NCBI RefSeq assembly: GCF_000425865.1
Contig: NZ_AUEG01000001.1
Location: 310,001 to 374,000 of the forward strand
DNA length: 64,000 bases
Direction of reading: 5' to 3'
From: Lacticigenium naphthae DSM 19658
Lineage (GTDB): Bacteria; Bacillota; Bacilli; Lactobacillales; Carnobacteriaceae_A
Under the pieces are notes generated by a model, which ran no database searches, was not told the DNA's origin, and saw only the letters and a list, made by a program, of their open reading frames with translations. Positions 26,429-35,842 of this stretch are shown piece by piece. The first letter of the stretch is position 1. Every line of letters begins with the position of its first letter. Both the position numbers and the translations under genes were made by a program.

Positions 26429-28795
26429 TCAAGATTTAAAAGTAACTATTGTAGCACCTGCTCCGCCTTGATTAGGAGGCGCAATTTCATAACTTTTTAC
26501 AGAACGATGTTTCTTCAAATAATTATGAATGACCTTTCGTAAAACACCCGTTCCTACACCATGAATAATGGTGACAGTTGGATAATTAGCTAGTAGAGCA
26601 CTATCTAAATAGCGATCAACCAATTGGATAGCGTCTTCTGCTCTTTCACCACGAACATCTACTTCATTTTTTACAGAGGCACGGTTAGAACGAGTGGAAA
26701 CTGCTCTCTGAGGAACTTCCCTGTCCTCAACAGTCAATTCCAAATCAATTTCATTTAATTTCATTTTTAGCATGCCCATTTGAACGATCCATTCGTTCTT
26801 ACCCGACTGTTCAATCAACACTCCTTTTTGATCAAAGGACAGAACATTGACAGTGTCCCCTTTTTTTAATTTTTTCTTTCGTTTTGCTTTTTTCAAGACT
26901 TTATTTTGAGCTAGCTCTTTTTCCTCTTCAGATTTCAATTGTGTTAATGCTGAACGAGCAGCTATAAACTCATGTTCTTTCACTGCTGTTTCTCCAATTT
27001 GCATCTGTTTGTTTCGCAAATCTTTGATTATTTTTTCAGCTTGTACTTGCGCTTCTTCAATTTTTTTATTTGCTTTCTTTTCAGCATTCCCCATTAATTC
27101 TTCACGTTCAGACCAAAATTCTTTTACAGCTGTTTTTAAATCTTCGTATAACTGCATAGCCTCATCTAAATAATTTCTAAATTCTTGATATTCCAATTCT
27201 GTCATCTTGCGCCGACTTTCTAAGTCTTGAATCATCTGGTCCACACTTTGACTGTCGCCACTCATCAATTCTTTCGCCGTATCGATAACCGTTTTATCCA
27301 GTCCTAGGCGTTGGGCAATTTCAAAAGCATTACTTCGACCAGGAACTCCAATGAGTAAACGATAAGTCGGACTTAATGTTTCAACATTGAATTCCATACT
27401 GGCATTAATTGTTTGCGGACGATTGTATCCATAGGCTTTCAGTTCTGGATAGTGAGAAGTTACCATAACATAACTCCCGATAGCTCCAATTTTATCTAAT
27501 AGTGCGATAGCCAAAGCTGCACCTTCTTGTGGATCTGTTCCTGCGCCTAATTCATCCAGTAAAATCAAACTCTCATTGTCCATTTTATCAAGTATAGAAA
27601 CGATATTAGTCATATGCGAAGAAAAAGTACTCAGACTTTGTTCAATCGATTGTTCATCCCCAATATCTGCAAAAATTTGAGTAAAAATCCCTATTTCGCT
27701 TTTTTCTTCTGCCGGGATTTGCAAACCCGCCTGTCCCATTAATTGTAGCAAGCCAAGTGTTTTCAGAGCAACAGTTTTCCCACCAGTATTGGGACCGGTA
27801 ATGATCATGGTTTTATACTCTTTCCCAATCAAAATATCATTTTCGACAACTTCATCTTTAGGTATCAGTGGATGTCTCGCTTTGAAAAGTGAAACATGAT
27901 TTTTGGAATGAATAGTCGGGCGACTAGAATTTGTGTCTGCTGCAAACTTCGCTTTTGCGTTCACTGCATCTAATTGCGCTAACAGCTCAATCAATTGGAT
28001 GATTTCTTGACTATATGGAGCTATTTTTCCAGAAATTTCAATTAGTATACGCTCGATTTCATGGCGCTCTTCAATTTGTAATTGGCGGAGTTTATTGTTT
28101 AGATCCACAACACTTTTTGGTTCAATAAATAATGTCTGACCGGTAGAACTTTGATCATGGATAACTCCGCCAAAATATCCTTTGTTTTCTTGTTTTACTG
28201 GGATCACGTACCGATCATTTCGCATTGTGATCAATGCATCGCTTAAATACTTCGCAGATTTACCACGAATGATACTCTCCAGTTTCTCTTTGACACGTTG
28301 TTCCCCTTGTTTTATGCCCGTTCGGATTCCCATTAGCTTTGAACTTGCATCATCGACTATGTGTCCATCAGGATCAACGACTTGTTGAATCTCTTTTTCT
28401 AATACCTTGAGAACTTTAATTTCATCCGCCCAATCGTATAAACTGTTTAGTTCTATTTCCATTTCACGCATACCATCAAAGAATTTCTTCAACTCTCTAG
28501 CAATACTTAATACTCTACCAATTTCTGCTATTTCCACTCCATTTAAAGAAGCATTCATCTCTAATCGTTTAATGTGTGGACGAATATTGGCAAATTGCGC
28601 TATTGGGATCCCACCTTTTAAGCGTAGTATTTTCCTGCCGTCTTCTGTTTCATTTTGTAACTGACTCACTTTCTCAGTGGTCACTTGAGGTTCCAGTGAT
28701 TGAATAAGTGTTTTCCCCATTAGAGAAACAGTATATGTTGCTATTTTTTGAATAACTTTTTCGTATTCCATTGTTTTCTTTATTTTTTCGTTCAT
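26429..28795 (-). CDS. mutS2: MutS2 ATPase with Smr domain
   Basis: A 788-residue MutS-family protein lacking the mismatch-recognition domain. It has a MutS core (about 1-300), an ATPase domain with Walker A GPNTGGKT (about 330) and LLDELGAGTDP, a coiled-coil clamp (about 500-630), a KOW-like segment and a C-terminal Smr nuclease domain with the HGVGTGVLR motif. In Bacillus, MutS2 acts on collided ribosomes; in other species it suppresses recombination. The start ATG at 28795 aligns with Bacillus MutS2 (MNEKIKKTMEYEKV). Longer in-frame starts run into the upstream hairpin. The ribosome binding site GGATGG is 12 nt away, which is loose. Confidence 0.95.
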   Translation of the reverse strand: MNEKIKKTMEYEKVIQKIATYTVSLMGKTLIQSLEPQVTTEKVSQLQNETEDGRKILRLKGGIPIAQFANIRPHIKRLEMNASLNGVEIAEIGRVLSIARELKKFFDGMREMEIELNSLYDWADEIKVLKVLEKEIQQVVDPDGHIVDDASSKLMGIRTGIKQGEQRVKEKLESIIRGKSAKYLSDALITMRNDRYVIPVKQENKGYFGGVIHDQSSTGQTLFIEPKSVVDLNNKLRQLQIEERHEIERILIEISGKIAPYSQEIIQLIELLAQLDAVNAKAKFAADTNSSRPTIHSKNHVSLFKARHPLIPKDEVVENDILIGKEYKTMIITGPNTGGKTVALKTLGLLQLMGQAGLQIPAEEKSEIGIFTQIFADIGDEQSIEQSLSTFSSHMTNIVSILDKMDNESLILLDELGAGTDPQEGAALAIALLDKIGAIGSYVMVTSHYPELKAYGYNRPQTINASMEFNVETLSPTYRLLIGVPGRSNAFEIAQRLGLDKTVIDTAKELMSGDSQSVDQMIQDLESRRKMTELEYQEFRNYLDEAMQLYEDLKTAVKEFWSEREELMGNAEKKANKKIEEAQVQAEKIIKDLRNKQMQIGETAVKEHEFIAARSALTQLKSEEEKELAQNKVLKKAKRKKKLKKGDTVNVLSFDQKGVLIEQSGKNEWIVQMGMLKMKLNEIDLELTVEDREVPQRAVSTRSNRASVKNEVDVRGERAEDAIQLVDRYLDSALLANYPTVTIIHGVGTGVLRKVIHNYLKKHRSVKSYEIAPPNQGGAGATIVTFKS

Positions 28796-28862
28796 TCTGT
28801 TAATTTTCCATCCTTTCTGGGAAGACTCTTTCATTACCCTTTCTCTGACAGTACCGAAGAAA

Positions 28863-28899
28863 AAAAATCGTTTCATTGAACTCTCATGAAACGATTTTT
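28863..28899 (-). terminator. Terminator-like hairpin between cvpA and mutS2
   Basis: AAAAATCGTTTCAT (28863-28876) pairs with ATGAAACGATTTTT (28886-28899), 14 bp, followed by a T tract on the minus strand. It lies 9 nt past the cvpA stop and only 68 nt before the mutS2 start. No convincing promoter is visible between them, so it may attenuate rather than fully stop transcription. Confidence 0.8.
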
Positions 28900-28907
28900 C
28901 TTTAAAA

Positions 28908-29456
28908 TTAAGTGCGTGAATTTACCCACCAATTATATACTTGTTCAGATAACTGCGGAGTTTCTTGGACGATAAATCGAGCTAGCGTACTTGATTCAAA
29001 AGTGTTTTGAACAATATCTAGCGGAAGCATTGAACCTAAAAACAGAAACAGGAAAATCCCAATATAATTAACAACGAAGCCAAGCACTGCTCCACCAACT
29101 TGATTAATTTGTTTCAAAATGGGGATCTCAGTAACAAAATTCAAAAGCCCCCCAATGATCCTTGTCGCAAACCAGCCGATCAATAGTATGATAAGGAAGG
29201 CCATACCGTTATAAAATGCCTGGTCTAAACCAAAAATTAGGGATTGATCAAAAAAGACGAATTCATAATTCATCGGTGCAGTCGGATAGGGAATCATCAT
29301 TTCTAGCGGTTCACTTAATTGATTATAATAGTTAACTGCTAGATAAAATGATATTGTGTACCCAATTGTTAAAACTAATTGCAGAATCAATCCTCTTTGC
29401 AAAGCACTATATGTTCCAATAAATAAAATCAAAATTATTGCTAGAGTCAAAATCAT
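28908..29456 (-). CDS. CvpA-family membrane protein
   Basis: A 182-residue protein with four predicted membrane helices: about 1-27, 30-48, 80-102 and 118-142. This is the topology of the CvpA/YshB family, named for colicin V production. It has a broader, poorly defined role in envelope homeostasis. The gene follows zapA by 28 nt. Bacillus has the order zapA-cvpA-polX-mutS2; here no polX separates cvpA from mutS2, only a hairpin. The ATG at 29456 follows GAAGGTGA. Confidence 0.88.
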   Translation of the reverse strand: MILTLAIILILFIGTYSALQRGLILQLVLTIGYTISFYLAVNYYNQLSEPLEMMIPYPTAPMNYEFVFFDQSLIFGLDQAFYNGMAFLIILLIGWFATRIIGGLLNFVTEIPILKQINQVGGAVLGFVVNYIGIFLFLFLGSMLPLDIVQNTFESSTLARFIVQETPQLSEQVYNWWVNSRT

Positions 29457-29484
29457 ACTGTCACCTTCTCTTTAGTCGTATTTT

Positions 29485-29748
29485 TTACTGTTCATTTTTT
29501 AGTTGGTTTAGTTTTTCTTGCATTTCATTTAGTTCCTTATGCATTTGGAGTTGATCGGAAACCGCATTGATAGCCATAAGCATTGCTTTTTTTTCTCCAT
29601 CTAATTGAACAGATAATTCAGTCAATTGCTTTAGCTGTTCATTGACCGTTTCGACCACCACTTGCATATGTTCTTCTGAATGAGGCCCTATTATGGTATA
29701 GGTTTCACCCTCTATTACTGCCTTGAAACGTCTTTTCTGGTGAGTCAT
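29485..29748 (-). CDS. zapA: Cell division protein ZapA
   Basis: An 87-residue protein with the ZapA fold: a small N-terminal alpha/beta part (RRFKAVIEGETYTIIGPHSEEHMQ) and a C-terminal coiled coil. ZapA binds FtsZ and bundles its filaments at mid-cell. The small size, the position before cvpA/mutS2 and the conserved MQVVVETVNEQL segment support the call. The ATG at 29748 follows AGGAGG. It likely starts a zapA-cvpA operon. Confidence 0.93.
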   Translation of the reverse strand: MTHQKRRFKAVIEGETYTIIGPHSEEHMQVVVETVNEQLKQLTELSVQLDGEKKAMLMAINAVSDQLQMHKELNEMQEKLNQLKNEQ

Positions 29749-29850
29749 CCTCGTTCCTCCTATACAGTATTCTTCTCATTTTACCATGAAAAACGAATGT
29801 TTTCATTAATTTAAGAAGGATAATCTATGGATTTCAAAATCTATCAGAAA

Positions 29851-29886
29851 CATGAAAAAGAGAGCAAGCTTTTCTCTTACTCTCTT
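29851..29886 (-). terminator. Probable terminator of pheST
   Basis: AAGAGAG (29858-29864) pairs with CTCTCTT (29880-29886), followed on the minus strand by TTTTTC. The 7-bp stem and AT-rich loop make it weaker than most in this window; it lies just after the pheT stop. Confidence 0.6.
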
Positions 29887-29908
29887 CCCATATATAAAAA
29901 TCCCCATT

Positions 29909-32320
29909 TTACCTGATTTCTACATTCAATTGTTCTATTAGTTGTTCCTTAACTCTATCAAAATCGTTGTTTACATCTTCTTCTACTAACGTGCTTTGTG
30001 GATTTAAATAATCTAGGGTATAAGCCAAAGATTTTTTCCCTTTTGGAATTGAGCTTCCTTGGTATAGGTCAAATAATCTTACGTTTGCTAACCAATCTCC
30101 TCCGGCCTTATTAATTACCTTTTCAATTTGTGCATGCGTTATAGATTCGTCGACAAGTAACGCAATATCTCTCGAAGTTCCTGGATATTTTGGAATTATA
30201 TCAAATACGTTTTCCTGTTTTTTGGCTTTTACTAAAGCATCTAAATTTAATTCAAAGACAAAGGTTTCAGAAAGATCATGCTCTCTTTCTTTTATAGGAT
30301 GAACCCTACCGATCAATCCAATAATGTCGTTGTTCATTGTCAATCGTGCAGTTTGACCCGGATGCAGTGTTTGAATAGTCTCTTCTAGTTCAAATTCTAT
30401 AGAATCACTGATCCCAATGCTTTCTAATAATTTTTCGATAATTCCTTTAATAGTATAATAATCAACTTCAGGATCATGCGTGATCCAGTTTTTTGCTACT
30501 AGACTACCTGTGACTGCTCCAGCCAGATGCTTTTCTTGTCTAGGAAGTTCTTTTTCTCCTTTAATAAAAATATTTCCAATTTCATAAAAGGCTACTTCTG
30601 TATTTCTTCTTGATAGATTGTATTGTAATGTTTCAAGTAATCCGGTGATCAAATTCATTCTTAGTGTTTGTCTTTCTTCACTCATTGGCCATTGAACAGA
30701 GACTGCTTCTCCTTTTATCCAAGTGAACTCTTTTGCTTTCGCAGGAGTCGTCAATGCATACGTAATGGCTTGTGAGAATCCTTGTTCTTCCATAAATGTT
30801 TGTGTACGTCGAACCATCTTTTGTCCTTGGGATAACTCTCCGGGTATGGATTCACCTGAAGGTAGTGTTGATGGAATATTGTTGTACCCATAGATCCGTG
30901 CAACTTCTTCAAGTAAATCTGCCGGAATGGTAATATCCCATCGTCTAGAAGGAACAGAAATTGTGAGTGTTTCTTCTTTTTTTTCATATGGAAAGGCAAG
31001 CTTATCCATTACATGTTCAACTTCTTTGATAGTCAAATCAGTGCCTAAAGACCGATTGATTCTTGAAAGAGAAATTGCAACAGAGTTTTCTTTTGCAATA
31101 CGATTATCAACAGCAGCAACCCCTGTAACAATATCGCCATTTCCCAAATCAGCAATCAAATGAGCAGCTTTATTCAGAGCTTCGATGCTTGTTCCTTCGT
31201 TAATACCTTTTTCAAAACGAGAACTGGATTCACTTCTTAAATTTAGTTTTTGAGCAGTTTTTCGAATGAGAGACGGATTAAATAATGCACTTTCTAATGC
31301 AACGGTGGTTGTTTTTCTTGTAATATGTGAGTCAAATCCTCCCATGACACCAGCTAATGCAATCGGCTTTTCTCCATTAGTGATAACTAAATCTTGGGTG
31401 GTCAGCGTTCTTTCTACTTCATCCAACGTCACCATTTTTTCAGATTGTTGTGCTCGTCTAACTTTTAAAGTTTTCGCATCGATTTTATCGTAATCAAATG
31501 CATGCAAAGGTTGTCCATATTCTAGCATGATATAATTTGTGACATCTACTACTAAATCAAGTGGACGAATTCCTGCTAACATCAATTTGTTTTGTAACCA
31601 AATTGGGCTTTCATTAACGGTAAGATTCTCTATGACTCGCATACTGTAAAAAGGCACATCTTCATCTGCTTCAACAGAAACGGACACGAAATCTTCGATC
31701 AAGGAATCTGTTTCTTCTACTGAAACTTCTTTAAACTGTGGTTTTTTATCCAAAATCGCTCCTACTTCGTAAGCTACACCGCGCATGCTTAGTGCATCCG
31801 CGCGGTTAGGCGTAATAGCTAAGTCTAAAATAGAATCCTCTAGGCCTAGATATTCAGAAACATTCACACCGATTCTCACATCTTCCGGAAAAACGTAGAT
31901 ACCTTTAGCATATTTTTTTGGAATGACATTTTCTGAAAAGCCCACTTCTTGTAAGGAACAAATCATACCGTTTGACTCTATTCCTTTGATCTTACTTTCT
32001 TTAATTTTTATACCATTGGCTAATTGAGCTTCTGGAAGAGCTACGATTACTTTTTGACCTACGGCTACATTGGGAGCACCACAAACTATAGAGGAAGGTT
32101 CGTTCTTTCCAATATTTACATAAGTATGCTTCAGGTGATCTGATCCTTCAACTTCATCAGCCTCTATCACTTCACCAACGACGATATTCTGTGCATTTTT
32201 TGCTATTTTAATAATATCTTCGGTTTCTATTCCAGTTAAAGTTATCTTGTCAGCTAATTTCTCTGGATTTGTTTCGCTTAAGTCTATATATTCATTTAAC
32301 CATCCATAGGATACTCTCAT
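29909..32320 (-). CDS. pheT: Phenylalanyl-tRNA synthetase beta subunit
   Basis: An 803-residue subunit with the expected order: an EMAP/tRNA-binding domain (about 40-150, KHTYVNIGKNEPSSIVCGAPNV), B1/B3-B4 editing domain (about 210-400), B5 (about 405-475), a catalytic-like core and a C-terminal ferredoxin-fold anticodon-binding domain (FDIIPKYPGTSRDIALLVDE onward). It charges tRNA-Phe as an alpha2beta2 tetramer with PheS and edits mischarged Tyr. The ATG is 5 nt after the pheS stop. Expression is governed by the Phe T-box upstream of pheS. Confidence 0.98.
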   Translation of the reverse strand: MRVSYGWLNEYIDLSETNPEKLADKITLTGIETEDIIKIAKNAQNIVVGEVIEADEVEGSDHLKHTYVNIGKNEPSSIVCGAPNVAVGQKVIVALPEAQLANGIKIKESKIKGIESNGMICSLQEVGFSENVIPKKYAKGIYVFPEDVRIGVNVSEYLGLEDSILDLAITPNRADALSMRGVAYEVGAILDKKPQFKEVSVEETDSLIEDFVSVSVEADEDVPFYSMRVIENLTVNESPIWLQNKLMLAGIRPLDLVVDVTNYIMLEYGQPLHAFDYDKIDAKTLKVRRAQQSEKMVTLDEVERTLTTQDLVITNGEKPIALAGVMGGFDSHITRKTTTVALESALFNPSLIRKTAQKLNLRSESSSRFEKGINEGTSIEALNKAAHLIADLGNGDIVTGVAAVDNRIAKENSVAISLSRINRSLGTDLTIKEVEHVMDKLAFPYEKKEETLTISVPSRRWDITIPADLLEEVARIYGYNNIPSTLPSGESIPGELSQGQKMVRRTQTFMEEQGFSQAITYALTTPAKAKEFTWIKGEAVSVQWPMSEERQTLRMNLITGLLETLQYNLSRRNTEVAFYEIGNIFIKGEKELPRQEKHLAGAVTGSLVAKNWITHDPEVDYYTIKGIIEKLLESIGISDSIEFELEETIQTLHPGQTARLTMNNDIIGLIGRVHPIKEREHDLSETFVFELNLDALVKAKKQENVFDIIPKYPGTSRDIALLVDESITHAQIEKVINKAGGDWLANVRLFDLYQGSSIPKGKKSLAYTLDYLNPQSTLVEEDVNNDFDRVKEQLIEQLNVEIR

Positions 32321-32325
32321 GTCTA

Positions 32326-33372
32326 TTATCTCCTAACCTTAAATTGTTCAAGAAAACGCAAATCATTTTGATAGAAATGACGTATATCATCTATCCCATA
32401 TTTTAACATCGCAATTCTATCTGGTCCCATTCCAAAAGCAAATCCACTATATTCTGTTGAGTCGATTCCTGACATTTCTAACACGTTTGGATGAACGATC
32501 CCTGCACCCAAAATTTCAATCCAGCCTGTTTGTTTGCAGACACTGCATCCTTTTCCTCCACACCTAAAGCAGCTTACATCTACTTCAACTGAAGGTTCAG
32601 TGAACGGAAAGTAACTGGGGCGAAGACGTATCTCTCTTTCTTCTCCAAACATCTTTTTCGCAAAAATTTCTAAAGTGCCTTTCAAATCAGACATCGAAAT
32701 ATTTTTATCTACTACAAGCCCTTCGATTTGATGGAATTGATGGGAATGTGTCGCGTCATCGTTATCTCTCCGATAGACTTTTCCTGGACTAATCATTTTG
32801 AGTGGGCCTTTGGAGAAATCATGTGTATCCATCGTACGCGCTTGTACAGGAGAAGTGTGTGTACGCATCAACGTTTCTTCTGTAATGTAAAAAGTATCTT
32901 GCATATCTCTTGCAGGGTGATCCTTAGGTAAATTCATACGTTCGAAATTATAACTATCTGCTTCAACCTCTGGCCCTTCAACAACTTGATAACCCATTCC
33001 TATAAAGAGATCTTCTAACTCTTCCATGATTTGAGTAATAACATGTGCATAACCCCTAGGAATATTTTTTCCAGGAAGTGTAATATCAATTTTCTCTTGA
33101 GTAATTTTTTCTTTCATTTTTTTCATTTCTAGCTTTTCTTTCGTTTCTTCTAATTGAACAGTGAGTTTATCCCGTACATCATTTGCTAAGCTTCCCACGA
33201 TAGGTCTTTGTGAAGCATCAAGATTTCTCATCCCTTTTAACACTTGTGTCAATTTACCTTTCTTACCTAAATATTCTATTCGAATTGCATCTAAAACATT
33301 TAATTCTGTTGCATTTTTGATTGATTCAAAAGCCTGTTGTTCAAGACCTTTTAATTCTTCTTGCATGCTCAT
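32326..33372 (-). CDS. pheS: Phenylalanyl-tRNA synthetase alpha subunit
   Basis: A 348-residue class II synthetase subunit. It has an N-terminal coiled coil (1-90), then the catalytic core with motif 2 ([20 protein letters not shown]) and motif 3 ([14 protein letters not shown]). Two Cys pairs ([12 protein letters not shown]) form the zinc-like loop seen in many bacterial PheS. The start at 33372 is preferred because AAGGAGA lies upstream; an extra in-frame leader to 33405 would begin inside the T-box terminator region. It is the first gene of pheST, preceded by a T-box leader. Confidence 0.97.
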   Translation of the reverse strand: MSMQEELKGLEQQAFESIKNATELNVLDAIRIEYLGKKGKLTQVLKGMRNLDASQRPIVGSLANDVRDKLTVQLEETKEKLEMKKMKEKITQEKIDITLPGKNIPRGYAHVITQIMEELEDLFIGMGYQVVEGPEVEADSYNFERMNLPKDHPARDMQDTFYITEETLMRTHTSPVQARTMDTHDFSKGPLKMISPGKVYRRDNDDATHSHQFHQIEGLVVDKNISMSDLKGTLEIFAKKMFGEEREIRLRPSYFPFTEPSVEVDVSCFRCGGKGCSVCKQTGWIEILGAGIVHPNVLEMSGIDSTEYSGFAFGMGPDRIAMLKYGIDDIRHFYQNDLRFLEQFKVRR

Positions 33373-33415
33373 GTCATTCTCTCCTTTTTGACTATAAATC
33401 AACAATTTATTGCAT

Positions 33416-33662
33416 AAAAAAAAGACCTTCCCTAAAAGGGACGAGGTCTTTTCGCGGTACCACCCTTGTTCAGATAATCTCTATCTGCACTCTAGCTTAA
33501 CGGCGCTTACCGTTCTCTCTTTAAACATATGTATTCAGAGAGACAACTAAGAAGTGAATTCATCCGATTTCAATGCAAAGTGTTCGCAGCAAGCACACTT
33601 TTTCTCTGTCCATCAAGTACCGGATTACTTTTTTCTATTATAGTTTTTGAATTTTATCATTA
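33416..33662 (-). promoter_or_regulatory. Phe-specific T-box riboswitch leader
   Basis: The T-box AGGGTGGTACCGCG is at 33453-33466 on the minus strand. The terminator is at 33416-33451: AAAGACCT pairs with AGGTCTTT, an inner TCCCT/AGGGA stem adds to it, and a T tract follows. An alternative pairing of AAGGG with CCCTT would form the antiterminator. Stem I lies upstream; a TTC triplet at 33556-33558, followed by A, is the likely specifier codon for Phe. Uncharged tRNA-Phe would let transcription proceed into pheST. Confidence 0.95.
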
Positions 33663-33668
33663 AATTCT

Positions 33669-33697
33669 AGTTTAATTATCGCAAGGTGAAAAGTCAA
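33669..33697 (-). promoter_or_regulatory. Promoter of the pheST T-box transcript
   Basis: On the minus strand TTGACT (33692-33697) and TAAACT (33669-33674) are separated by 17 nt. This is just upstream of the T-box leader and 14 nt past the HxlR gene stop. Confidence 0.6.
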
Positions 33698-33710
33698 GTT
33701 TATTTTAGTC

Positions 33711-34058
33711 TCACTCTAGGGTGATCCATTTGTCGGACCAGTGTTGGACAGCTTCCATGACTGGTTTCAAAGCCTTTCCTTTTTCAGTTAGACAATATCC
33801 CACTCTACAAGTATTTTCTTCTCCTAAAGCGCGCATCACGATTTCTTCATTCTCTAATTCTTTTAGTCTTTCCACTAAAACACGATCGCTCACTTCAGGA
33901 ATACTAGCTGCTATGTCCTTGAATCGGTGAGGTCCATTTAACAACACATCGATAATCAGCCCATTCCATTTTTTTCCTAAAATAGTAAATGTATGTTCAA
34001 ATTTAGGACAAATTTGACTGCAATTGGAATTACTCACCTGTTTGTTTATATCTAGCAT
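33711..34058 (-). CDS. HxlR-family transcriptional regulator
   Basis: A 115-residue winged helix-turn-helix protein of the HxlR type, as seen from CPKFEHTFTILGKKWNGLIIDVL, the recognition region around VSDRVLVERLKELE and the wing EENTCRVGYCLTEKG. Cys13 and Cys17 near the N-terminus are in the region where YodB- and HypR-like members sense oxidants or electrophiles. Redox sensing here is inference. The start is ATG at 34058, 6 nt after GAGGTG; a GTG at 34067 overlaps that site. No partner gene is obvious; the divergent neighbour is a doubtful small ORF. Confidence 0.88.
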   Translation of the reverse strand: MLDINKQVSNSNCSQICPKFEHTFTILGKKWNGLIIDVLLNGPHRFKDIAASIPEVSDRVLVERLKELENEEIVMRALGEENTCRVGYCLTEKGKALKPVMEAVQHWSDKWITLE

Positions 34059-34117
34059 TACGCTCACCTCTTTCGCAACATATTATACCATAATCATTAT
34101 TAAAAGTAAGTAAATAT

Positions 34118-34303
34118 ATGAAATGTAGATTTTTAGACAAAATTTTCAGACGATCTATTTCTCTGGACCAAGATAACAATCCGTTTGTATTAAAAAGATT
34201 TCATCTATTAAAAGGCGGAACAGCTATTAAGGGACCCACATTAAGAACCCGAAAATTCCGTTTATTCAGTCGTTTGATGACAAAAACGATTCGTCCTAGA
34301 TAA
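34118..34303 (+). CDS. Possible small basic protein, unrecognised
   Basis: A 61-residue frame (MKCRFLDKIFRR...) rich in Arg and Lys, especially at the C-terminus (LRTRKFRLFSRLMTKTIRPR). It fills the gap between the divergent HxlR gene and the convergent HD-domain gene, and its base composition is more gene-like than nearby spacers. Against it: no ribosome binding site is visible upstream of the ATG and I recognise no family. A palindrome ATAATCATTAT (34090-34100) lies in front of it. It may be a real small gene, a remnant or chance. Confidence 0.3.
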   Translation: MKCRFLDKIFRRSISLDQDNNPFVLKRFHLLKGGTAIKGPTLRTRKFRLFSRLMTKTIRPR

Positions 34304-34318
34304 TTATAGAAACGTCTT

Positions 34319-34843
34319 TTAATTGCTCACGGGATTAATTTTTCCCACGTAAGATAGAATCCTTGTTTTAGCTATATTTTTGATTGGGCTGGAGACTTCG
34401 TGAATAGCACAATATTTATCCACCATTGTCACGATAAAACTTTCTTTATATTTTGGTAATCCACACTTCGTGGTTAAAAACATATGCTTTAATATGATAT
34501 CTTTTTCAATATCATTCAATAATGTAATCTTTTCAGCATTATTCACTGCGATTTTGGGATGAACATAATTATGTGATCCTTGTTTCATTTCAGCGATTTC
34601 TGCTCTGCCTTCATGAAAGAAGTCATGTAATAAACCTGCGCGTGCGACTGCTTTCGTATCTAAATCGAAACGCTTAGCAATGCGATAACTTACATACGAA
34701 ACGAATAATGAATGGGTAAGTCTTGTCGTGAAATGGTGATGTGTAATTTCACCCAATTTTATTAAATCACTATTTTCTAGCAAATCTTCAATTAAAGCAA
34801 TATATTCTGTATCTGTATTCCAAAAGGATTCTACGAATTGCAT
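34319..34843 (-). CDS. HD-domain phosphohydrolase-like protein
   Basis: A 174-residue protein with an HD domain. The metal-binding pattern is visible: H of RLTHSLFVSYVSYRIAKRF, then the HD doublet in AGLLHDFFHEG, further His in HNYVHPKIA and a late Asp in MVDKYCAI. The family includes nucleotidases and phosphodiesterases; the substrate is not predictable. The start is ATG at 34843 because AAAGGAGAG lies 9 nt upstream; the in-frame extension to 34897 has no such site. It sits between rlmP and the HxlR gene, all on the minus strand. Confidence 0.85.
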   Translation of the reverse strand: MQFVESFWNTDTEYIALIEDLLENSDLIKLGEITHHHFTTRLTHSLFVSYVSYRIAKRFDLDTKAVARAGLLHDFFHEGRAEIAEMKQGSHNYVHPKIAVNNAEKITLLNDIEKDIILKHMFLTTKCGLPKYKESFIVTMVDKYCAIHEVSSPIKNIAKTRILSYVGKINPVSN

Positions 34844-35005
34844 GCTCTCTCTCCTTTTACAAAAATCATTTTTACAATAGCCTCCGAAGAACAACAAATT
34901 ATACCCTACACCTTAACAATACCGTCGTAAAGATAGCCTGGGGATTTTTTGTCAAAAGATGGTTAATATACTTTATAGACTTATTCCGATTTCCATCGAA
35001 ACTAA

Positions 35006-35764
35006 TTAGTTTTCAATAAGAGAATACATCAAAATCCCTGCTGCAACAGCTACATTAAGCGATTCAGCTTCGCCATGAATGGGAATATACAGATTTTGAT
35101 CAGTCAGTTTGAGAATTTCTTCTTGCATCCCATTTCCTTCATTTCCCAGAATGAGCGCAAATTCATCTCTTGAAGATACTTGTTTAAAAGGGGTAGCATA
35201 TTGATCTAGAGCCGTTCCAAAAACAACAATATTTTTTGATTGAAATAATTTGATCCACTCACTCAAATCACCTGAGAATATTGGCATATGAAAATGGCTC
35301 CCTTGTGCAGAACGCAAGGTCTTATCATTGTATAAATCGACTGTTCCTTCTCCTAAAACCACACCAGCAAATCCAGCTGCATCTGCAGTTCGTATCATGG
35401 TCCCAACATTCCCTGGATCTTGTACACTATCTAAAAACAGAAATGGACCCTCGACCTTATTATCGAATTGCATTTCTTCTATTTCAACTACTGCAAATAT
35501 CCCCTGTGAATTTTCTGTTTTACTGATTTCTTCACTCACTTCTCTAGAAATCGTGAAAATTTTGTCAGCCTTACCAATCAAGTCATTGTCAACTTCGCAG
35601 CTTTCTTCCATGATGAGTTCAGTTATTGAACCATAGCGCTTAATCGCTTCATCGATCAGATGAAACCCCTCGATGATGTATTTCTGCTCTTTTTTCCTGC
35701 CTCTTTTTGTGAACAATTTCTTCCATTGCTTGACCCTGTCATTTTTAGTCGATTGAATGTACAT
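35006..35764 (-). CDS. rlmP: SPOUT-class RNA 2'-O-methyltransferase, RlmP/YsgA-like
   Basis: A 252-residue TrmH/SpoU-family enzyme. It has an N-terminal substrate-binding domain (about 1-95), then the SPOUT core with motif 1 in DPGNVGTMIRTADAAGF, motif 2 around ALILGNEGNGMQEE and motif 3 in IPIHGEAESLNVAVAAGI, forming the trefoil-knot SAM site. In Bacillus the orthologue YsgA, encoded just upstream of pheS, methylates a guanosine in the 23S rRNA A-loop. The same neighbourhood here, although interrupted by the HD and HxlR genes, supports orthology. The start ATG at 35764 follows AAGGAG; a longer frame begins at 35797. Confidence 0.85.
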   Translation of the reverse strand: MYIQSTKNDRVKQWKKLFTKRGRKKEQKYIIEGFHLIDEAIKRYGSITELIMEESCEVDNDLIGKADKIFTISREVSEEISKTENSQGIFAVVEIEEMQFDNKVEGPFLFLDSVQDPGNVGTMIRTADAAGFAGVVLGEGTVDLYNDKTLRSAQGSHFHMPIFSGDLSEWIKLFQSKNIVVFGTALDQYATPFKQVSSRDEFALILGNEGNGMQEEILKLTDQNLYIPIHGEAESLNVAVAAGILMYSLIEN

Positions 35765-35805
35765 TTTCTTCTCCTTAAAAACATTTTGTGGGTTCATTTT
35801 ATACC

Positions 35806-35835
35806 AAAAACCGCCCTGATTAAAGGGCGGTTTTT
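35806..35835 (-). terminator. Terminator of the M23 hydrolase gene
   Basis: AAAAACCGCCCT (35806-35817) pairs with AGGGCGGTTTTT (35824-35835), a 12-bp stem with a short loop and T-rich flank. It lies 8 nt after the gene's stop. Confidence 0.92.
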
Positions 35836-35842
35836 GTCACTA

